A stretch of 38,694 nucleotides of DNA from Deltaproteobacteria bacterium. Lineage in GTDB: Bacteria; Bdellovibrionota; FAC87; UBA2466. The DNA is taken from the NCBI GenBank assembly GCA_900299195.1, contig OMIX01000086.1, positions 1 to 38,694 of the forward strand, given 5' to 3'. The position numbers and the translations under genes are program-made. This document shows, piece after piece, positions 7,737-17,973 of this stretch. A model generated the notes under the pieces. It worked only from the letters and a program-made list of their open reading frames with translations. It did no database searches and had not been told where the DNA came from. The first letter of the stretch is position 1. The number at the start of each line of letters is the position of its first letter.

Positions 7737-8870
7737 ATGACTGCAAATACCAAAAGTATTATCTACATCCAGTACACGAACCCTGCGGCTTTTCCTCCTT
7801 TAGAAAACAGTTCTCGCATTTTGGCAGAATGTGGCTGGCAAGTAGAGTTTATTGGAACCGAGGCTTTGGGACTTGAGGATATAAAGCTCCCTTCACATCC
7901 TAATATTAAAGTAGATTTGATTCCTTTTTGTCCCCCCGGATTGAAACAGAAAGTTCATTATTTTGTGTTTTTACTTAGGGCACTCATGGGGATTGCGAGA
8001 AATCGGGATTCTGTAATTTATGTTTCCGATCTTTTTTCAAGCCCGGTGGGTTGGATTGCTGCTCGGTTTCTTGGGGTCCGAGTTTTTTATCATGAACATG
8101 ACACTCCTGATGTTCCCAAAACGAATTTTACTCGAATGTTGCACTGGACTCGTAAAGAGCTCTCTCAAAGTGCTGAGCTTTGTATTTTCCCACAAAGGGA
8201 GAGAGCTCAATTGTTTTTAAGTCGATTTTCAGATTCTAAATTGGCTGTTTGTTTTAACATGCCGTTAAAAAGCAGTGTGAGGCTCTGTTCTTCGGGAGAG
8301 GGAGATAGGCCATTTTATCTTTGGTATCATGGCTCTCTTTTAGAAGAGAGATTGCCCATAGAGGTAGTTCAAGCGCTTAAATATTTACCAGATCATGTGA
8401 TTTTGAAATTTGCGGGTTATGAGACCCTAAGTTCAAAGGGTTTTATCGATCGACTCCTTCAATATTCCCATACTTGTGGGGTTCGGGATCGAGTGGAGTA
8501 CTGTGGAGTTCTAGAAACACGGGATTCTTTATTTCAGTTGGCTCAAACCTGCCATTTAGGGCTGAGTTTGTTTCGGAGAACATTTGTGGAGCCCATGGTT
8601 GGGGCTTCCAACAAACCCTTTGATTACTTAGCCTGTGGGATGCCTCTTTTGATTAACGATACCCCTGAGTGGACCCATTTTTTTGGTCCGTGGGGAGTAG
8701 CGAAAAGTTGTAATCCAGAAAGCCCGGAGAGCATCGCCTCTGCCATCCGCGGTTTGATTGAAAACCCCGAAGAATACCAACAAATGAGAAATCGGGCGGT
8801 TCAAAAAATAAGTTCCGACTGGGATTACGAATCTCAGTTTGCTCCGATAAAGAAAATATTAGAGGCTTAA
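7737..8870 (+). CDS. Glycosyltransferase, GT4-like (GT-B fold)
   Basis: Probable cytoplasmic retaining glycosyltransferase of 377 residues using a nucleotide sugar; the acceptor is unknown. The C-terminal half has the GT4-type donor-site segment N-K-P-F-D-Y-L-A-C-G-M-P (about residues 290-305) and a preceding E-x-M-V-G-A-S. The N-terminal half looks Rossmann-like with no signal peptide. It starts four bases after the rodA stop and so is co-transcribed with the elongasome genes. This hints at a role in an envelope glycan, but that is inference. Its last bases overlap the icmF stop on the other strand by four bases. Confidence 0.75.
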   Translation: MTANTKSIIYIQYTNPAAFPPLENSSRILAECGWQVEFIGTEALGLEDIKLPSHPNIKVDLIPFCPPGLKQKVHYFVFLLRALMGIARNRDSVIYVSDLFSSPVGWIAARFLGVRVFYHEHDTPDVPKTNFTRMLHWTRKELSQSAELCIFPQRERAQLFLSRFSDSKLAVCFNMPLKSSVRLCSSGEGDRPFYLWYHGSLLEERLPIEVVQALKYLPDHVILKFAGYETLSSKGFIDRLLQYSHTCGVRDRVEYCGVLETRDSLFQLAQTCHLGLSLFRRTFVEPMVGASNKPFDYLACGMPLLINDTPEWTHFFGPWGVAKSCNPESPESIASAIRGLIENPEEYQQMRNRAVQKISSDWDYESQFAPIKKILEA

Positions 8871-11800
8871 ATTCCCCTTCGATATTCTCCACCTACTTCA
8901 TAAAGCGCCTGACTCATTTGACCCAATGAACAAACGCGAGCGCACTCCATTAAGGCTTCAAAGATATTTTTACCTTGAATGGCGGTGTCCTTAAGCTTTT
9001 TTAACGCCTGTTGGCTTTCGGTCTGGTGAGCTTTTTGAAAAGCTCGTAGGTGGGTAATTTGCTCGTTCTTTTCTTCATAACTGGCCCGTGTGATTTCTTT
9101 GGGAAGCCCTTCAAGCGCATTTCCGGGATTTGGGTTGAGATAGGTATTCACTCCAATGATGGGAAGTTCGCCAGAGTGTTTCAAGTGTTCGTAGTAAAGA
9201 GACTCTTCTTGAATTTGTGAGCGTTGGTAGTGGGTTTCCATGGCTCCTAAAACTCCACCTCGGACTGAAATTTTTTCAAATTCTTTTAAAACGGCTTCTT
9301 CGACTAAGTCGGTGAGTTGATCGACAAAGAAACTTCCTTGGAGAGGGTTTTCATTTTTCGCCCAGCCGAATTCTTTGGCAATGATGAGTTGGATGGCCAT
9401 GGCTCGGCGGACACTCTCTTCAGTCGGAGTAGTAACCGCTTCATCGTAAGCGTTGGTATGCAGAGAATTACAATTATCGAAATAGGCGAGTAGCGCCTGT
9501 AGAGTAGTTCGAATGTCGTTAAATGAAATCTCTTGAGCGTGAAGAGATCTTCCCGAAGTCTGTATGTGGTACTTTAATTTTTGACTTCGTTCGTTCGCCC
9601 CATAACGATCTCTCATGGCAATAGCCCAAATTCTTCTAGCTACTCTTCCAATCACGGTATATTCGGCATCTAAACTATTGGAAAAAAAGAAGCTAAAATT
9701 TGGAGCGAAATCATCGATGTTCATTCCTCGGGAAAGATAATATTCCGCGAAAGTAAAACCGTTAGCTAAAGTAAAAGCTAATTGGGAAATGGGGTTAGCC
9801 CCAGCTTCTGCAATATGGTAACCGCTGATGGACACCGAGTAATAATTTTTGATTTGGTTGTGAATAAAGTACTGTTGAATATCCCCCATCATTTTTAGGG
9901 CAAATTCAGTTGAGAAGATACAAGTGTTTTGAGCTTGGTCCTCTTTAAGAATATCGGCCTGTACGGTACCTCGAACCGATTCTAGGGCCTGTTTTTTTAT
10001 GTGGAGGTGCTCTTCAGCAGAAGGTTGGCGACGATGGGTTTCAACAAATTTATCGACTTGTTGATCAATCGCAGTATTAAAATAAAAAGCTAGCAAAATA
10101 GGCGCAGGCCCGTTGATGGTCATCGAAACTGAAACGCTGGGATCACAAAGATCAAATCCTGAGTAAAGTTTCTTTGCATCTTCCAGAGTGCAAACGCTGA
10201 CTCCACTTTCTCCTATTTTTCCGAAAATATCGGGACGTTCATCGGGATCTTGCCCGTAGAGAGTCACGCTATCAAAAGCTGTGGAAAGGCGTTTAGCTTT
10301 TTCTCCCTGACATAAAAGATGAAATCTTTTGTTGGTTCGTGTGGGAGTCCCCTCGCCAGCGAACATGCGTTTGGGATCTTCTTCAGTTCGCTTAAAGGGA
10401 AAGACTCCGGCAGTGAAGGGGAAATACCCTGGTAAGTTTTCTCGATATAGAAAATGGATCAGCTCGGAACGATTTTTAAAATTGGGAAGAGCAATCTTTC
10501 TAATTTTATTGTGGCTGAGTGATTCGTGAAAGAGAGGGACAGAAAACTTTTGGTGTCTAACTTGGTATTCAAAGTTGTCTCCACTGTACTTAGCCGCCAG
10601 GCTCGGATATTCGTTGAGCAAGCGTTGAGTTGATAGGGAAAGGGCTTTCTCTTCTTGAGTGAGAATAGATTGAACTTCTTTTCGGGCGGGTTCCGACAGT
10701 TTGGGATCCGAGAGCAAAGTTTTGTAACCGTCCATTTTTTTGACCCGCTCAGATTCTGCCGAGGCCGTGCTGTGATAATGGCGAACTGTTTTAGCAATGT
10801 CTAAGAGATATTGGGTTCTGTCTTTGGGGACAATAGAGTATGAGAAAGGGTTCAGAAGTTCCAAGGGTTTTTCCAGGGCCGTTCGCTTTTCAGGGCTATT
10901 TTTAATTTTGAGTAAATGAGAAAAAGCGGCATTCACTCCGGGATCTGCGAAACGGGAAGCAATGGTTCCAAACACTGGGTAAAGGGAAGGATCTATCTTT
11001 TCAAATTCCCTGTGGTTCCTTCTAAAGTTTTTCCTTACTTCATTGAGGGCGTCTAACGAGCCAATCTTCTCAAACTTGTTGATGATGACCATGGCGGCGT
11101 AATCGAGCATGTTAATTTTTTCAAGTTGAGTAGGGGCTCCAAACTCGGCAGTCATGACGTAGAGATTGATATCTACGAGATCCACAATTGAGGTATCTGC
11201 TTGCCCAATCCCTCCCGTTTCTACGAAGATCCAATCAAACCCTGCAGCTTTAAAAAGTTGAATGGCCTCTTGCGTAGCTTTTGAAACTGCCGCATGGGCC
11301 TGACGAGTCGCAAACGAGCGCATGAAAGTTCGGGCATTATTCAAACTATTCATTCGTAGGCGGTCTCCTAACAGCGCACCTCCGGTCTTTCTCCGTGAGG
11401 GGTCAATAGCTAAGACTGCAACTCTGGCTTTGGGGTCGTGTTCTAAAACTCTGAGCACCAATTCATCAGTTAAACTTGATTTTCCAGCCCCTCCGGGACC
11501 GGTCAGTCCTACAACGGTTCCGTGCGATTTGGCTGCAGCGACATTCTTTTTTAAAGATTCCCAATGTGATCGATGAGCGGAGAAAGGGGAGTGGTCAAAA
11601 GCCGACTCTCCTAATTCGATACAAGTGAGAGCTTGAGCTAAAAATTTTGGAGCCTTAGAGAAATCGCTCAAGTGGTTCCAGTCGATATGTTCAAAGGGGT
11701 GGGAAGCAGAGTTTTTAATCATGTGGTCGATAATTCCCTGAAGGCCTAAGATTCTGCCATCTTCAGGAGAATAGATTTTTTGAACTCCATACTTTTCAAG

Positions 11801-12166
11801 TTCTTTGATCTCCTCTGGAAGAATGGTGCCACCGCCACCGCCAAAAACTTTTATGTGTTCTAAATGCTCTTTTTTCAAAAGATCGACCATGTATTTGAAA
11901 AATTCCACATGGCCACCTTGATAGCTACTGATCGCAATCGCCTGTGCATCCTCTTCAATCGCTGCCTTCAAAATCGAATGGACCGACCTATTGTGGCCTA
12001 AGTGAATGACCTCAGCCCCCGAAGATTGCAGGATTCTTCTCATGATATTGATGGCCGCATCATGGCCATCAAATAGAGAGGCCGCAGTAATGAAACGAGT
12101 TCGATGCGCTGAGGCATGATCTCCGGCCGAAAAAGTTTCTAATTGGGATTTTCCGAGTTTATTCAT
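8867..12166 (-). CDS. icmF: Fused isobutyryl-CoA mutase (IcmF), B12-dependent
   Basis: Interconverts isobutyryl-CoA and n-butyryl-CoA using adenosylcobalamin; some members also act on related branched acyl-CoAs. The domain order is diagnostic. An N-terminal B12-binding domain (about 22-150) has Asp33-G-His35 as the cobalamin ligand motif and G-G-G-G-T at 110-114. A MeaB-type GTPase chaperone domain has its P-loop at 223-231 (GPGGAGKSS). The acyl-CoA mutase barrel occupies about residue 520 to the end (motifs G-Y-F-P-F-T-A-G and S-V-S-M-T-I-N-G-P-A-P). The length of 1099 matches known IcmF. The ATG has no Shine-Dalgarno sequence and a promoter-like pair lies very close upstream. The exact substrate cannot be told from sequence by eye. 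Confidence 0.92.
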   Translation of the reverse strand: MNKLGKSQLETFSAGDHASAHRTRFITAASLFDGHDAAINIMRRILQSSGAEVIHLGHNRSVHSILKAAIEEDAQAIAISSYQGGHVEFFKYMVDLLKKEHLEHIKVFGGGGGTILPEEIKELEKYGVQKIYSPEDGRILGLQGIIDHMIKNSASHPFEHIDWNHLSDFSKAPKFLAQALTCIELGESAFDHSPFSAHRSHWESLKKNVAAAKSHGTVVGLTGPGGAGKSSLTDELVLRVLEHDPKARVAVLAIDPSRRKTGGALLGDRLRMNSLNNARTFMRSFATRQAHAAVSKATQEAIQLFKAAGFDWIFVETGGIGQADTSIVDLVDINLYVMTAEFGAPTQLEKINMLDYAAMVIINKFEKIGSLDALNEVRKNFRRNHREFEKIDPSLYPVFGTIASRFADPGVNAAFSHLLKIKNSPEKRTALEKPLELLNPFSYSIVPKDRTQYLLDIAKTVRHYHSTASAESERVKKMDGYKTLLSDPKLSEPARKEVQSILTQEEKALSLSTQRLLNEYPSLAAKYSGDNFEYQVRHQKFSVPLFHESLSHNKIRKIALPNFKNRSELIHFLYRENLPGYFPFTAGVFPFKRTEEDPKRMFAGEGTPTRTNKRFHLLCQGEKAKRLSTAFDSVTLYGQDPDERPDIFGKIGESGVSVCTLEDAKKLYSGFDLCDPSVSVSMTINGPAPILLAFYFNTAIDQQVDKFVETHRRQPSAEEHLHIKKQALESVRGTVQADILKEDQAQNTCIFSTEFALKMMGDIQQYFIHNQIKNYYSVSISGYHIAEAGANPISQLAFTLANGFTFAEYYLSRGMNIDDFAPNFSFFFSNSLDAEYTVIGRVARRIWAIAMRDRYGANERSQKLKYHIQTSGRSLHAQEISFNDIRTTLQALLAYFDNCNSLHTNAYDEAVTTPTEESVRRAMAIQLIIAKEFGWAKNENPLQGSFFVDQLTDLVEEAVLKEFEKISVRGGVLGAMETHYQRSQIQEESLYYEHLKHSGELPIIGVNTYLNPNPGNALEGLPKEITRASYEEKNEQITHLRAFQKAHQTESQQALKKLKDTAIQGKNIFEALMECARVCSLGQMSQALYEVGGEYRRGI

Positions 12167-12174
12167 GGGACAAT

Positions 12175-12202
12175 AATTTATATAATCCTTAGGTTAAGTC
12201 AA
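12175..12202 (-). promoter_or_regulatory. Candidate promoter of icmF giving a near-leaderless mRNA
   Basis: On the minus strand, TTGACT (12202-12197) is separated by 16 bases from TAAATT (12180-12175), within the AT-rich run TATATAAATT. Transcription would begin only about 1-5 bases before the icmF ATG at 12166. This agrees with the absence of a ribosome binding site there. The -10 match is only moderate. Confidence 0.35.
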
Positions 12203-12206
12203 AGTC

Positions 12207-12246
12207 GGAGAGTCAAAGCCTACGATCCTGAGGCCGGAGACTCTCT
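12207..12246. other. Two-tier stem-loop between icmF and rnd
   Basis: GGAGAGTC (12207-12214) pairs with GACTCTCT (12239-12246, one G-T pair). Inside it, GCCT (12218-12221) pairs with AGGC (12231-12234). It lies between the divergent icmF and rnd starts, upstream of both coding regions. It may be a leader hairpin for rnd, an operator-like element or a fossil terminator; the sequence does not decide between these. Confidence 0.4.
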
Positions 12247-12295
12247 TATTAAGAAAGCATAATAAAAATTATGCGACACTAAAAGGACGTTTCAC

Positions 12296-13486
12296 TTGAA
12301 GCCTAAACGGATTCCTAAACTGATCACGACCGCAGATGAAGTTTTCACTGTTTGTCAGCAACTTCAAACTGAACCTTTTTTGGCCTTAGACACCGAATTT
12401 ATTCGAGAGACCACATTTTTCCCTAAAATTGCTCTGATTCAAATTGCTAACCAGAAACAAGCTTGGCTAATCGATCCTACCGTCTTGGGGAAAGAGGATC
12501 TGGCCCCTTTATTTCAACTTTTGACGGATCCCAAGATTCTCAAAGTGATCCATGCGTCTTATGCCGATCAGGAGGTTTTGTATTGGGCCTACGGATGTAT
12601 TGTAGAGCCGGTTTTGGATACTTCAGTGGCGGCAGCGTTATGTGGAATAGGCGATAACGTCGGCTTACAAAAACTACTCAAAGATGAATTAGGGGTTTCC
12701 ATTCCTAAGGGCAGATCCAGAGTTAAATGGCTTTCAAGGCCTTTGTCCGAAGAGCTCTTGGTTTATGCGGAGGAGGATGTTCTGCATTTAGTGGAACTAG
12801 GTGACTCGATCAAAAATCGCTGTGAAAAGTTGAGCCGGTGGGAATGGGTTTTGGAAGAGAGTCAGAGTTCGAAAGATCAGTTTGATGTTTCTCCCGAGGT
12901 CATGGCCCAAAAATTGGGAAAGAGCGCTCATTTGGATGCCATTGGTAGATCCGTTTTGCTGGAATTGGTGACTTGGAGAGAAAATCGAGCTAAAGCCAAA
13001 AATGTTCCCCGCCATTGGGTGGTCGATAATGAAGTTTTACTTTCTTTGGCTAAAGTTCGTCCTCGAAGCACTTCGGATCTGAAAACCTTTCGAGGGTTGA
13101 ATGCTAAAGAGGTAGAGCGCAGTGGGGAAGAAATCTTGAAGGCAGTCAATCGCGGAGTGGAGTTGGGTAGCCAACTGGGAACGGCAGAGCCTGTTTCGTT
13201 TCATCGAAGTCCGCCAGTGGAAACTCATTTGATTAACTTAGTTCAAAGTTATGTCGCTTTTTTGGCCCGAGAGCATTCGATTGCGAATCGTTATTTATTA
13301 AGCGCTCCCCAAATTGAGTGGTTGCTTAAAAATTCCAACAAAACGGTCGACTCTTGGGTGGAGATTGGAATTTTAACTAAGCGAGCGGCAGAGTTAGTCG
13401 GCAATGAAATGAAAGCCTTTCTTGAAGGGAAAGTCGGTTTGAAAATATCTCAAGGGGCTTTAGAAGTGTTTCCAGTAAAAAATTAA
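12296..13486 (+). CDS. rnd: Ribonuclease D (DEDD 3'-5' exoribonuclease)
   Basis: 3'-5' exonuclease that trims tRNA and other structured RNA ends. The DEDD residues are present: Asp32 and Glu34 (ALDTEF), Asp91 (HASYADQE), and Tyr157 with Asp161 (VYAEED), giving the DEDDy type. An HRDC domain follows at about 220-290 (R-E-N-R-A-K-x-x-N-V-P-R segment), then a C-terminal helical part. The length of 396 is close to E. coli RNase D (375). The start is a TTG with AAAAGGA 8 bases upstream. The downstream membrane gene begins 15 bases after the stop and is probably co-transcribed. Confidence 0.9.
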   Translation: MKPKRIPKLITTADEVFTVCQQLQTEPFLALDTEFIRETTFFPKIALIQIANQKQAWLIDPTVLGKEDLAPLFQLLTDPKILKVIHASYADQEVLYWAYGCIVEPVLDTSVAAALCGIGDNVGLQKLLKDELGVSIPKGRSRVKWLSRPLSEELLVYAEEDVLHLVELGDSIKNRCEKLSRWEWVLEESQSSKDQFDVSPEVMAQKLGKSAHLDAIGRSVLLELVTWRENRAKAKNVPRHWVVDNEVLLSLAKVRPRSTSDLKTFRGLNAKEVERSGEEILKAVNRGVELGSQLGTAEPVSFHRSPPVETHLINLVQSYVAFLAREHSIANRYLLSAPQIEWLLKNSNKTVDSWVEIGILTKRAAELVGNEMKAFLEGKVGLKISQGALEVFPVKN

Positions 13487-13501
13487 GAAAAGGAAACTGC
13501 C

Positions 13502-15040
13502 ATGATCTCGGCGGGTCAGGAAAGATTAAAGCGACTCTTTCTGTTAACTGTGTGCACGGTTTTGTTATTTCTCATGGGATTTTGGAGTATTGGTTTTAAA
13601 CCGATGCCTGTGACCTCGTTAGGGCACGCTTTAAATGACCAAGTGGGCTACGTCAGTGGGGGAAGAGCGCTTGTCGAGGGTGGCCAAATTAACACCCATT
13701 GGATTCTTCCCTCGACTCTTGGGCAAAAAACAAAAACCCAAGTTCTCTATGTGCCTGGCCATTATTATGCCATGGCCGTAGCATTTAAACTCTTCGGATA
13801 CCATCCGTGGGCTGAACTGATTCCTAGTTTATTAGGTTTTATTTTATTGGTCTGTGGGGTTTATTTAATCGCAGAAAATCTTTTTGGAAAAGATTCAGCC
13901 CTTGGGTCGGCTGTGATCGTGTTGTTTTTTCCCTATCTGCTTTTGTTTAGTTTAACTTCGATGGCCGAACTTACCGTTTTGGCTTCAGCGGTCACAGCTT
14001 TTGTATTCTGTTTATGGGTCCCTCGCTCTTGGGTTTCTATTTTAGGGCCTGTCTTCATTCTTTCTGCGGTCTGCTTTCGTGAAACATCGATTTTGATTGT
14101 GTTGCCCCTCTTGGGAGTTCTTTGGAATCGAATCGATTCTTCTAAGAAATGGCAAAACCTAGGGGTATTGAGCCTTACTTTAGTAGCGGGATGTTATCTC
14201 TTATTTCGGGGCCCTCTGGGGGGGAGACCGGGGTTGATGGCTGCACAGATGTTCGGTGGTTTTAACGAGCTTTATTCTGATGCCACTTTTACTCAGTCGT
14301 TTCATGCTTCTGTGGGACAGTGGATTCAGGCTTTAATCCAAAGGTGGGTCGATAATGTGATTTTACTCTTTCACTTAAGACCGCTTACGTTTGAAGTGGC
14401 GGTGACTAAATCGCTCGTTTTTATGTCAGTGGCCATTTTGATTTGGGGAGCTCTCAAGCGATCCTGTTTTGAAATGACTGTGGGTTTGATGGGGGTAGTG
14501 CTCTGCGAAGTTCAAATGGCTATTTACACTCCCGCTTCTTTCCGAGCGACCCGAGTTTTTTTACTTCTCTCCCCATTTATTGCCATCGTAGTGGGAAATG
14601 GGGTTCATCACTTACGAGTGAAAAAGCTGGGTAAAATACTGGGTTTGAGTGTCTTTGCTCTGATCAGCTTAAAATGCGGTTGGTTTAATATTGCCAGCAG
14701 AGTTCCTAAGGAAAGGGCTCAAGAACAAAAAGTGGTTCAGTTTGTGAATGATCTTGATCCGGATAAGCATAAAACCTTGATTGGCCCTTTTTGGTTGGTT
14801 TCTCCCTGGGTCAAAGAAAATTATCCTGCGGATTGGTCCTTTCTTCCAGCCAACCGAGAAACCTTTCGCCTGTTAGAGGAGTCTCATCCTGTCGGAATGA
14901 TTTTACTTCATGATTCTGAACGTGCGGTTATGCCTCTCTCAGTCCTTCAGGAATTGGGGTACTCTCTACTAAAAGAGACTTTGTTCCAAGGAGAGAAGTA
15001 TTTTGTTCTAACTCTCGACCGGCGGACAGGAGCAAAATAG
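13502..15040 (+). CDS. Polytopic membrane protein, GT39/ArnT-like glycosyltransferase candidate
   Basis: A 512-residue protein with about 10-11 membrane segments and a soluble C-terminal portion from about residue 400. The first extracytoplasmic loop carries N-D-Q-V-G-Y, an acidic residue placed as in GT-C glycosyltransferases that use polyprenyl-phosphate sugars (PMT/ArnT-like). A second acidic site lies at R-E-T about residue 195. This suggests sugar transfer to lipid A, protein or glycan on the periplasmic side; the acceptor is unknown. AAGGAAA stands 6 bases before the ATG. Its last 33 bases overlap the convergent gcvP coding sequence. Confidence 0.6.
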   Translation: MISAGQERLKRLFLLTVCTVLLFLMGFWSIGFKPMPVTSLGHALNDQVGYVSGGRALVEGGQINTHWILPSTLGQKTKTQVLYVPGHYYAMAVAFKLFGYHPWAELIPSLLGFILLVCGVYLIAENLFGKDSALGSAVIVLFFPYLLLFSLTSMAELTVLASAVTAFVFCLWVPRSWVSILGPVFILSAVCFRETSILIVLPLLGVLWNRIDSSKKWQNLGVLSLTLVAGCYLLFRGPLGGRPGLMAAQMFGGFNELYSDATFTQSFHASVGQWIQALIQRWVDNVILLFHLRPLTFEVAVTKSLVFMSVAILIWGALKRSCFEMTVGLMGVVLCEVQMAIYTPASFRATRVFLLLSPFIAIVVGNGVHHLRVKKLGKILGLSVFALISLKCGWFNIASRVPKERAQEQKVVQFVNDLDPDKHKTLIGPFWLVSPWVKENYPADWSFLPANRETFRLLEESHPVGMILLHDSERAVMPLSVLQELGYSLLKETLFQGEKYFVLTLDRRTGAK

Positions 15041-17872
15041 ATTCCGGTCTCCCCAAACGTTATCGATTCTAGATACGGCCGGCCAGAACTTACGTTGTTT
15101 AACCGATTTGCTTGGGAAGAAGGCTATCTCCGCAGAGTAGGGGAGGGACCAAGCCTCTTTCATTAAATCGTAAGAGGTGTGTGGCGCATTTTTTAAAGGA
15201 TTGTTCTTTTTATCCCACTGACCCGAAGCAATTTTTTCAGACTCCTGAAAAATGGAGATCATCGCTTCACAAAATCGATCCAATTCCTCTAGAGATTCGC
15301 TTTCTGTGGGTTCAATCATCACCGTTCCGGCCACTGGCCATGAAACGGTAGGGGCATGGAATCCATAGTCCATCAGTCTTTTAGAAACATCTTCGACTTC
15401 GATGTCGGCTTTTTTCTTAAGGGGACGGAGATCTACAATACATTCATGGGCCACTAAACCGGAATTTCCTCGATAAAGAACCGGAAAATAAGGGTGAAGT
15501 TTTTGAGCCATGTAATTAGCGTTTAAAATAGCGACTTGGGTGGCTTTAGTAAGTCCTGAAGTCCCCATCATCCGAATGTACATCCAAGAGATCGGTAGAA
15601 TGCTAGCACTTCCCCAAGGAGCCGCAGACACGGGACCAATCGCATTTTCTCCACCGGTGGTCACTACTGGATGCGAGGGAAGGAAAGGAGCCAAATGTTT
15701 TTTCACTCCAATGGGACCCATCCCAGGGCCTCCTCCACCGTGAGGAATGCAGAAAGTTTTATGCAAGTTGAGATGGCAAACGTCGGGACCAAAATCCCCG
15801 GGTCGGCAAAGCCCAACCTGAGCGTTCATGTTGGCTCCATCCATGTACACTTGCCCACCGAGGGAATGGATAATCTGACAAATCTCTTCAATGGTTTCTT
15901 CAAAAACTCCGTGAGTTGAGGGATAAGTCACCATCAGAGAGGAAAGGTTCGCTGCGTGAAGTTCAGCTTTTTTTCTCAGGTCTGAAAGATCAATATTGCC
16001 TTCGTTATCGCACTCGACGGCAACTACCTTCATTCCCGCCATCACTGCACTGGCGGGATTAGTGCCGTGGGCTGATTTGGGAATTAAACAAATATTTCGG
16101 TGATGATCTCCTCGGCTTAAGTGGTACTGACGAATGACCAGAAGACCTGCATATTCTCCCTGCGCACCGGAATTGGGCTGGAGTGAAATCGCGTCAAAGC
16201 CAGTCACTTCAGAGAGCCAAGTTTCTAAGGTTCGAAACATCTCTCGGTACCCTTCCGTTTGGGTTTGGGGAGCAAAAGGATGGATTTGTGCAAACTCAGG
16301 CCAGCTGACCGGGTACATCTCGCTCGAAGCGTTGAGTTTCATGGTGCAAGAGCCCAGGGGAATCATGGAAGAGGTTAAAGAGAGATCTTTGCTCTCTAGC
16401 GACCGAATGTAGCGAAGCATTTCCGTTTCGGAGTGGTGCTGATTGAAAACAGGGTGAGTCAGAAATGAAGTTGTCCGCAAAAGTGACAAAGGTATTTTAG
16501 ATGGAGTTTGATGGGGAGTTCCTAAAGCCGAAGACACCCCAAAAATCTTTAACAGTTTGAGAAGATCGGCCACTTCAGTCGTTTCGTCTATTGAAATGCC
16601 GAGAGCCCCACTTTCATAGACTCTCAAATTGATTTTCTGCTTTTCAGCCTCGTTCAAAATGCGGACTTGCTGATCTTTAGAAAGTAAGACGGTCAAAGTA
16701 TCAAAAAAAGGCTGAGGGTGGAGTTTGAATCCAGCTCCCTTGAGTGCCTCAAAGAACAAAGTGGCTAGAGTGTGAACTCGAGTGGCAATTTTAGTGAGCC
16801 CTTTAGGGCCATGATAAACCGAATACATACTAGCCATCACCGCAAGAAGCACTTGAGCCGTGCAGATATTGCTAGTGGCTTTGTCTCTTCGAATGTGTTG
16901 CTCTCGGGTTTGAAGTGTGAGTCTCATGGCTTTTCTGCCGTCTCGATCTTTTGAAACTCCCACAATTCGTCCCGGAAGTTGGCGTTGAAACTTCAACCGG
17001 GTCGCCATGTAAGCAGCGTGAGGCCCGCCAAAACCCATAGGAACTCCAAACCGCTGCGTGTTTCCAATCGCTACATCGGCTCCCATGTCTCCAGGAGTTT
17101 TTAAAAGAACTAAACTTAAAAGGTCTGCAGCGACAGTGACCAGAGCATTAACTGTGTGGGCTTTTTGGATCCAAGAAGTGTAATCATAAATCGATCCATA
17201 AGTGTCGGGGTATTGAACCAATCCCCCGAAAAACTCTTGAGACCATTCGAATGTTTGCCAATCTCCGACGATAACTTCCACTCCGATCGGTTCCGCGCGT
17301 TGTTGAACTACCGCCAGGGTTTGAGGATGAACTGACTCCGCAACAAAGAACTTATTAGCCTGTTCTGAGGTTCGCTGCGCTAAACTGAGAGACATGGCTT
17401 CTGCCGCAGCCGTTCCTTCATCTAGAAGTGAAGCATTGGCCATTTCCAAACCAGTTAAATCGGTGATGAGAGTCTGAAAGTTAAGTAGAGCTTCAAGCCT
17501 TCCTTGGGCAATCTCGGCTTGGTAAGGGGTGTATTGAGTGTACCATCCGGGGTTTTCAAAAATATTTCGGCTAATCACTCCGGGCACAATACAGTTGGAA
17601 TAACCCATTCCGATGAAAGATTGGTAAACGCGGTTTTTTTGAGCCATCGCTTTTAATTCTTTTAAAGCTTCGGATTCGCTTAACGGCTCTGGTAACGCTA
17701 AAGGTTTTTTTAGTTGAATGGAATCGGGAACCGCCTTTTTGACCAGTTCTTCTAACGAACTTATTCCAATTTCTTTAAGCATGTGACGGATTTGAGATTC
17801 ATCAGGGCCAATGTGCCGATCCACAAAGGGGCTTGAAGATTCGAGGCTTAAAGTGAGAGGTCGGACTTCCAT
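15008..17872 (-). CDS. gcvP: Glycine dehydrogenase (decarboxylating), glycine cleavage P-protein
   Basis: PLP enzyme that decarboxylates glycine and passes the aminomethyl group to lipoyl-GcvH. The full-length fused type is present: N-terminal P1-like half ([17 protein letters not shown]) and C-terminal P2-like half with the PLP lysine in N-L-H-K-T-F (Lys705) followed by glycine-rich [10 protein letters not shown]. The ATG at 17872 (954 residues) is preferred over the in-frame TTG at 17890, because AAGGAA sits 4 bases before that ATG. No gcvT, gcvH or lpd gene is adjacent, so the other subunits must be encoded elsewhere. Confidence 0.95.
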   Translation of the reverse strand: MEVRPLTLSLESSSPFVDRHIGPDESQIRHMLKEIGISSLEELVKKAVPDSIQLKKPLALPEPLSESEALKELKAMAQKNRVYQSFIGMGYSNCIVPGVISRNIFENPGWYTQYTPYQAEIAQGRLEALLNFQTLITDLTGLEMANASLLDEGTAAAEAMSLSLAQRTSEQANKFFVAESVHPQTLAVVQQRAEPIGVEVIVGDWQTFEWSQEFFGGLVQYPDTYGSIYDYTSWIQKAHTVNALVTVAADLLSLVLLKTPGDMGADVAIGNTQRFGVPMGFGGPHAAYMATRLKFQRQLPGRIVGVSKDRDGRKAMRLTLQTREQHIRRDKATSNICTAQVLLAVMASMYSVYHGPKGLTKIATRVHTLATLFFEALKGAGFKLHPQPFFDTLTVLLSKDQQVRILNEAEKQKINLRVYESGALGISIDETTEVADLLKLLKIFGVSSALGTPHQTPSKIPLSLLRTTSFLTHPVFNQHHSETEMLRYIRSLESKDLSLTSSMIPLGSCTMKLNASSEMYPVSWPEFAQIHPFAPQTQTEGYREMFRTLETWLSEVTGFDAISLQPNSGAQGEYAGLLVIRQYHLSRGDHHRNICLIPKSAHGTNPASAVMAGMKVVAVECDNEGNIDLSDLRKKAELHAANLSSLMVTYPSTHGVFEETIEEICQIIHSLGGQVYMDGANMNAQVGLCRPGDFGPDVCHLNLHKTFCIPHGGGGPGMGPIGVKKHLAPFLPSHPVVTTGGENAIGPVSAAPWGSASILPISWMYIRMMGTSGLTKATQVAILNANYMAQKLHPYFPVLYRGNSGLVAHECIVDLRPLKKKADIEVEDVSKRLMDYGFHAPTVSWPVAGTVMIEPTESESLEELDRFCEAMISIFQESEKIASGQWDKKNNPLKNAPHTSYDLMKEAWSLPYSAEIAFFPSKSVKQRKFWPAVSRIDNVWGDRNLFCSCPPVES

Positions 17873-17973
17873 AAAGTTCCTTATTTCCAATCAGTTAATA
17901 GAGCCAAGAAAACCATATTTGGGAGCGCTTTGAAACAAGATTTAGCGAGGAAGTAAGGTTTTAAAGGATCCTA

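Noticed and set aside
10459-10797. Long frame antisense-like or overlapping within icmF, and similar frames inside gcvP, asnS, secD and others
   Set aside because: These are alternative frames of strongly recognised genes, with no independent start signals.
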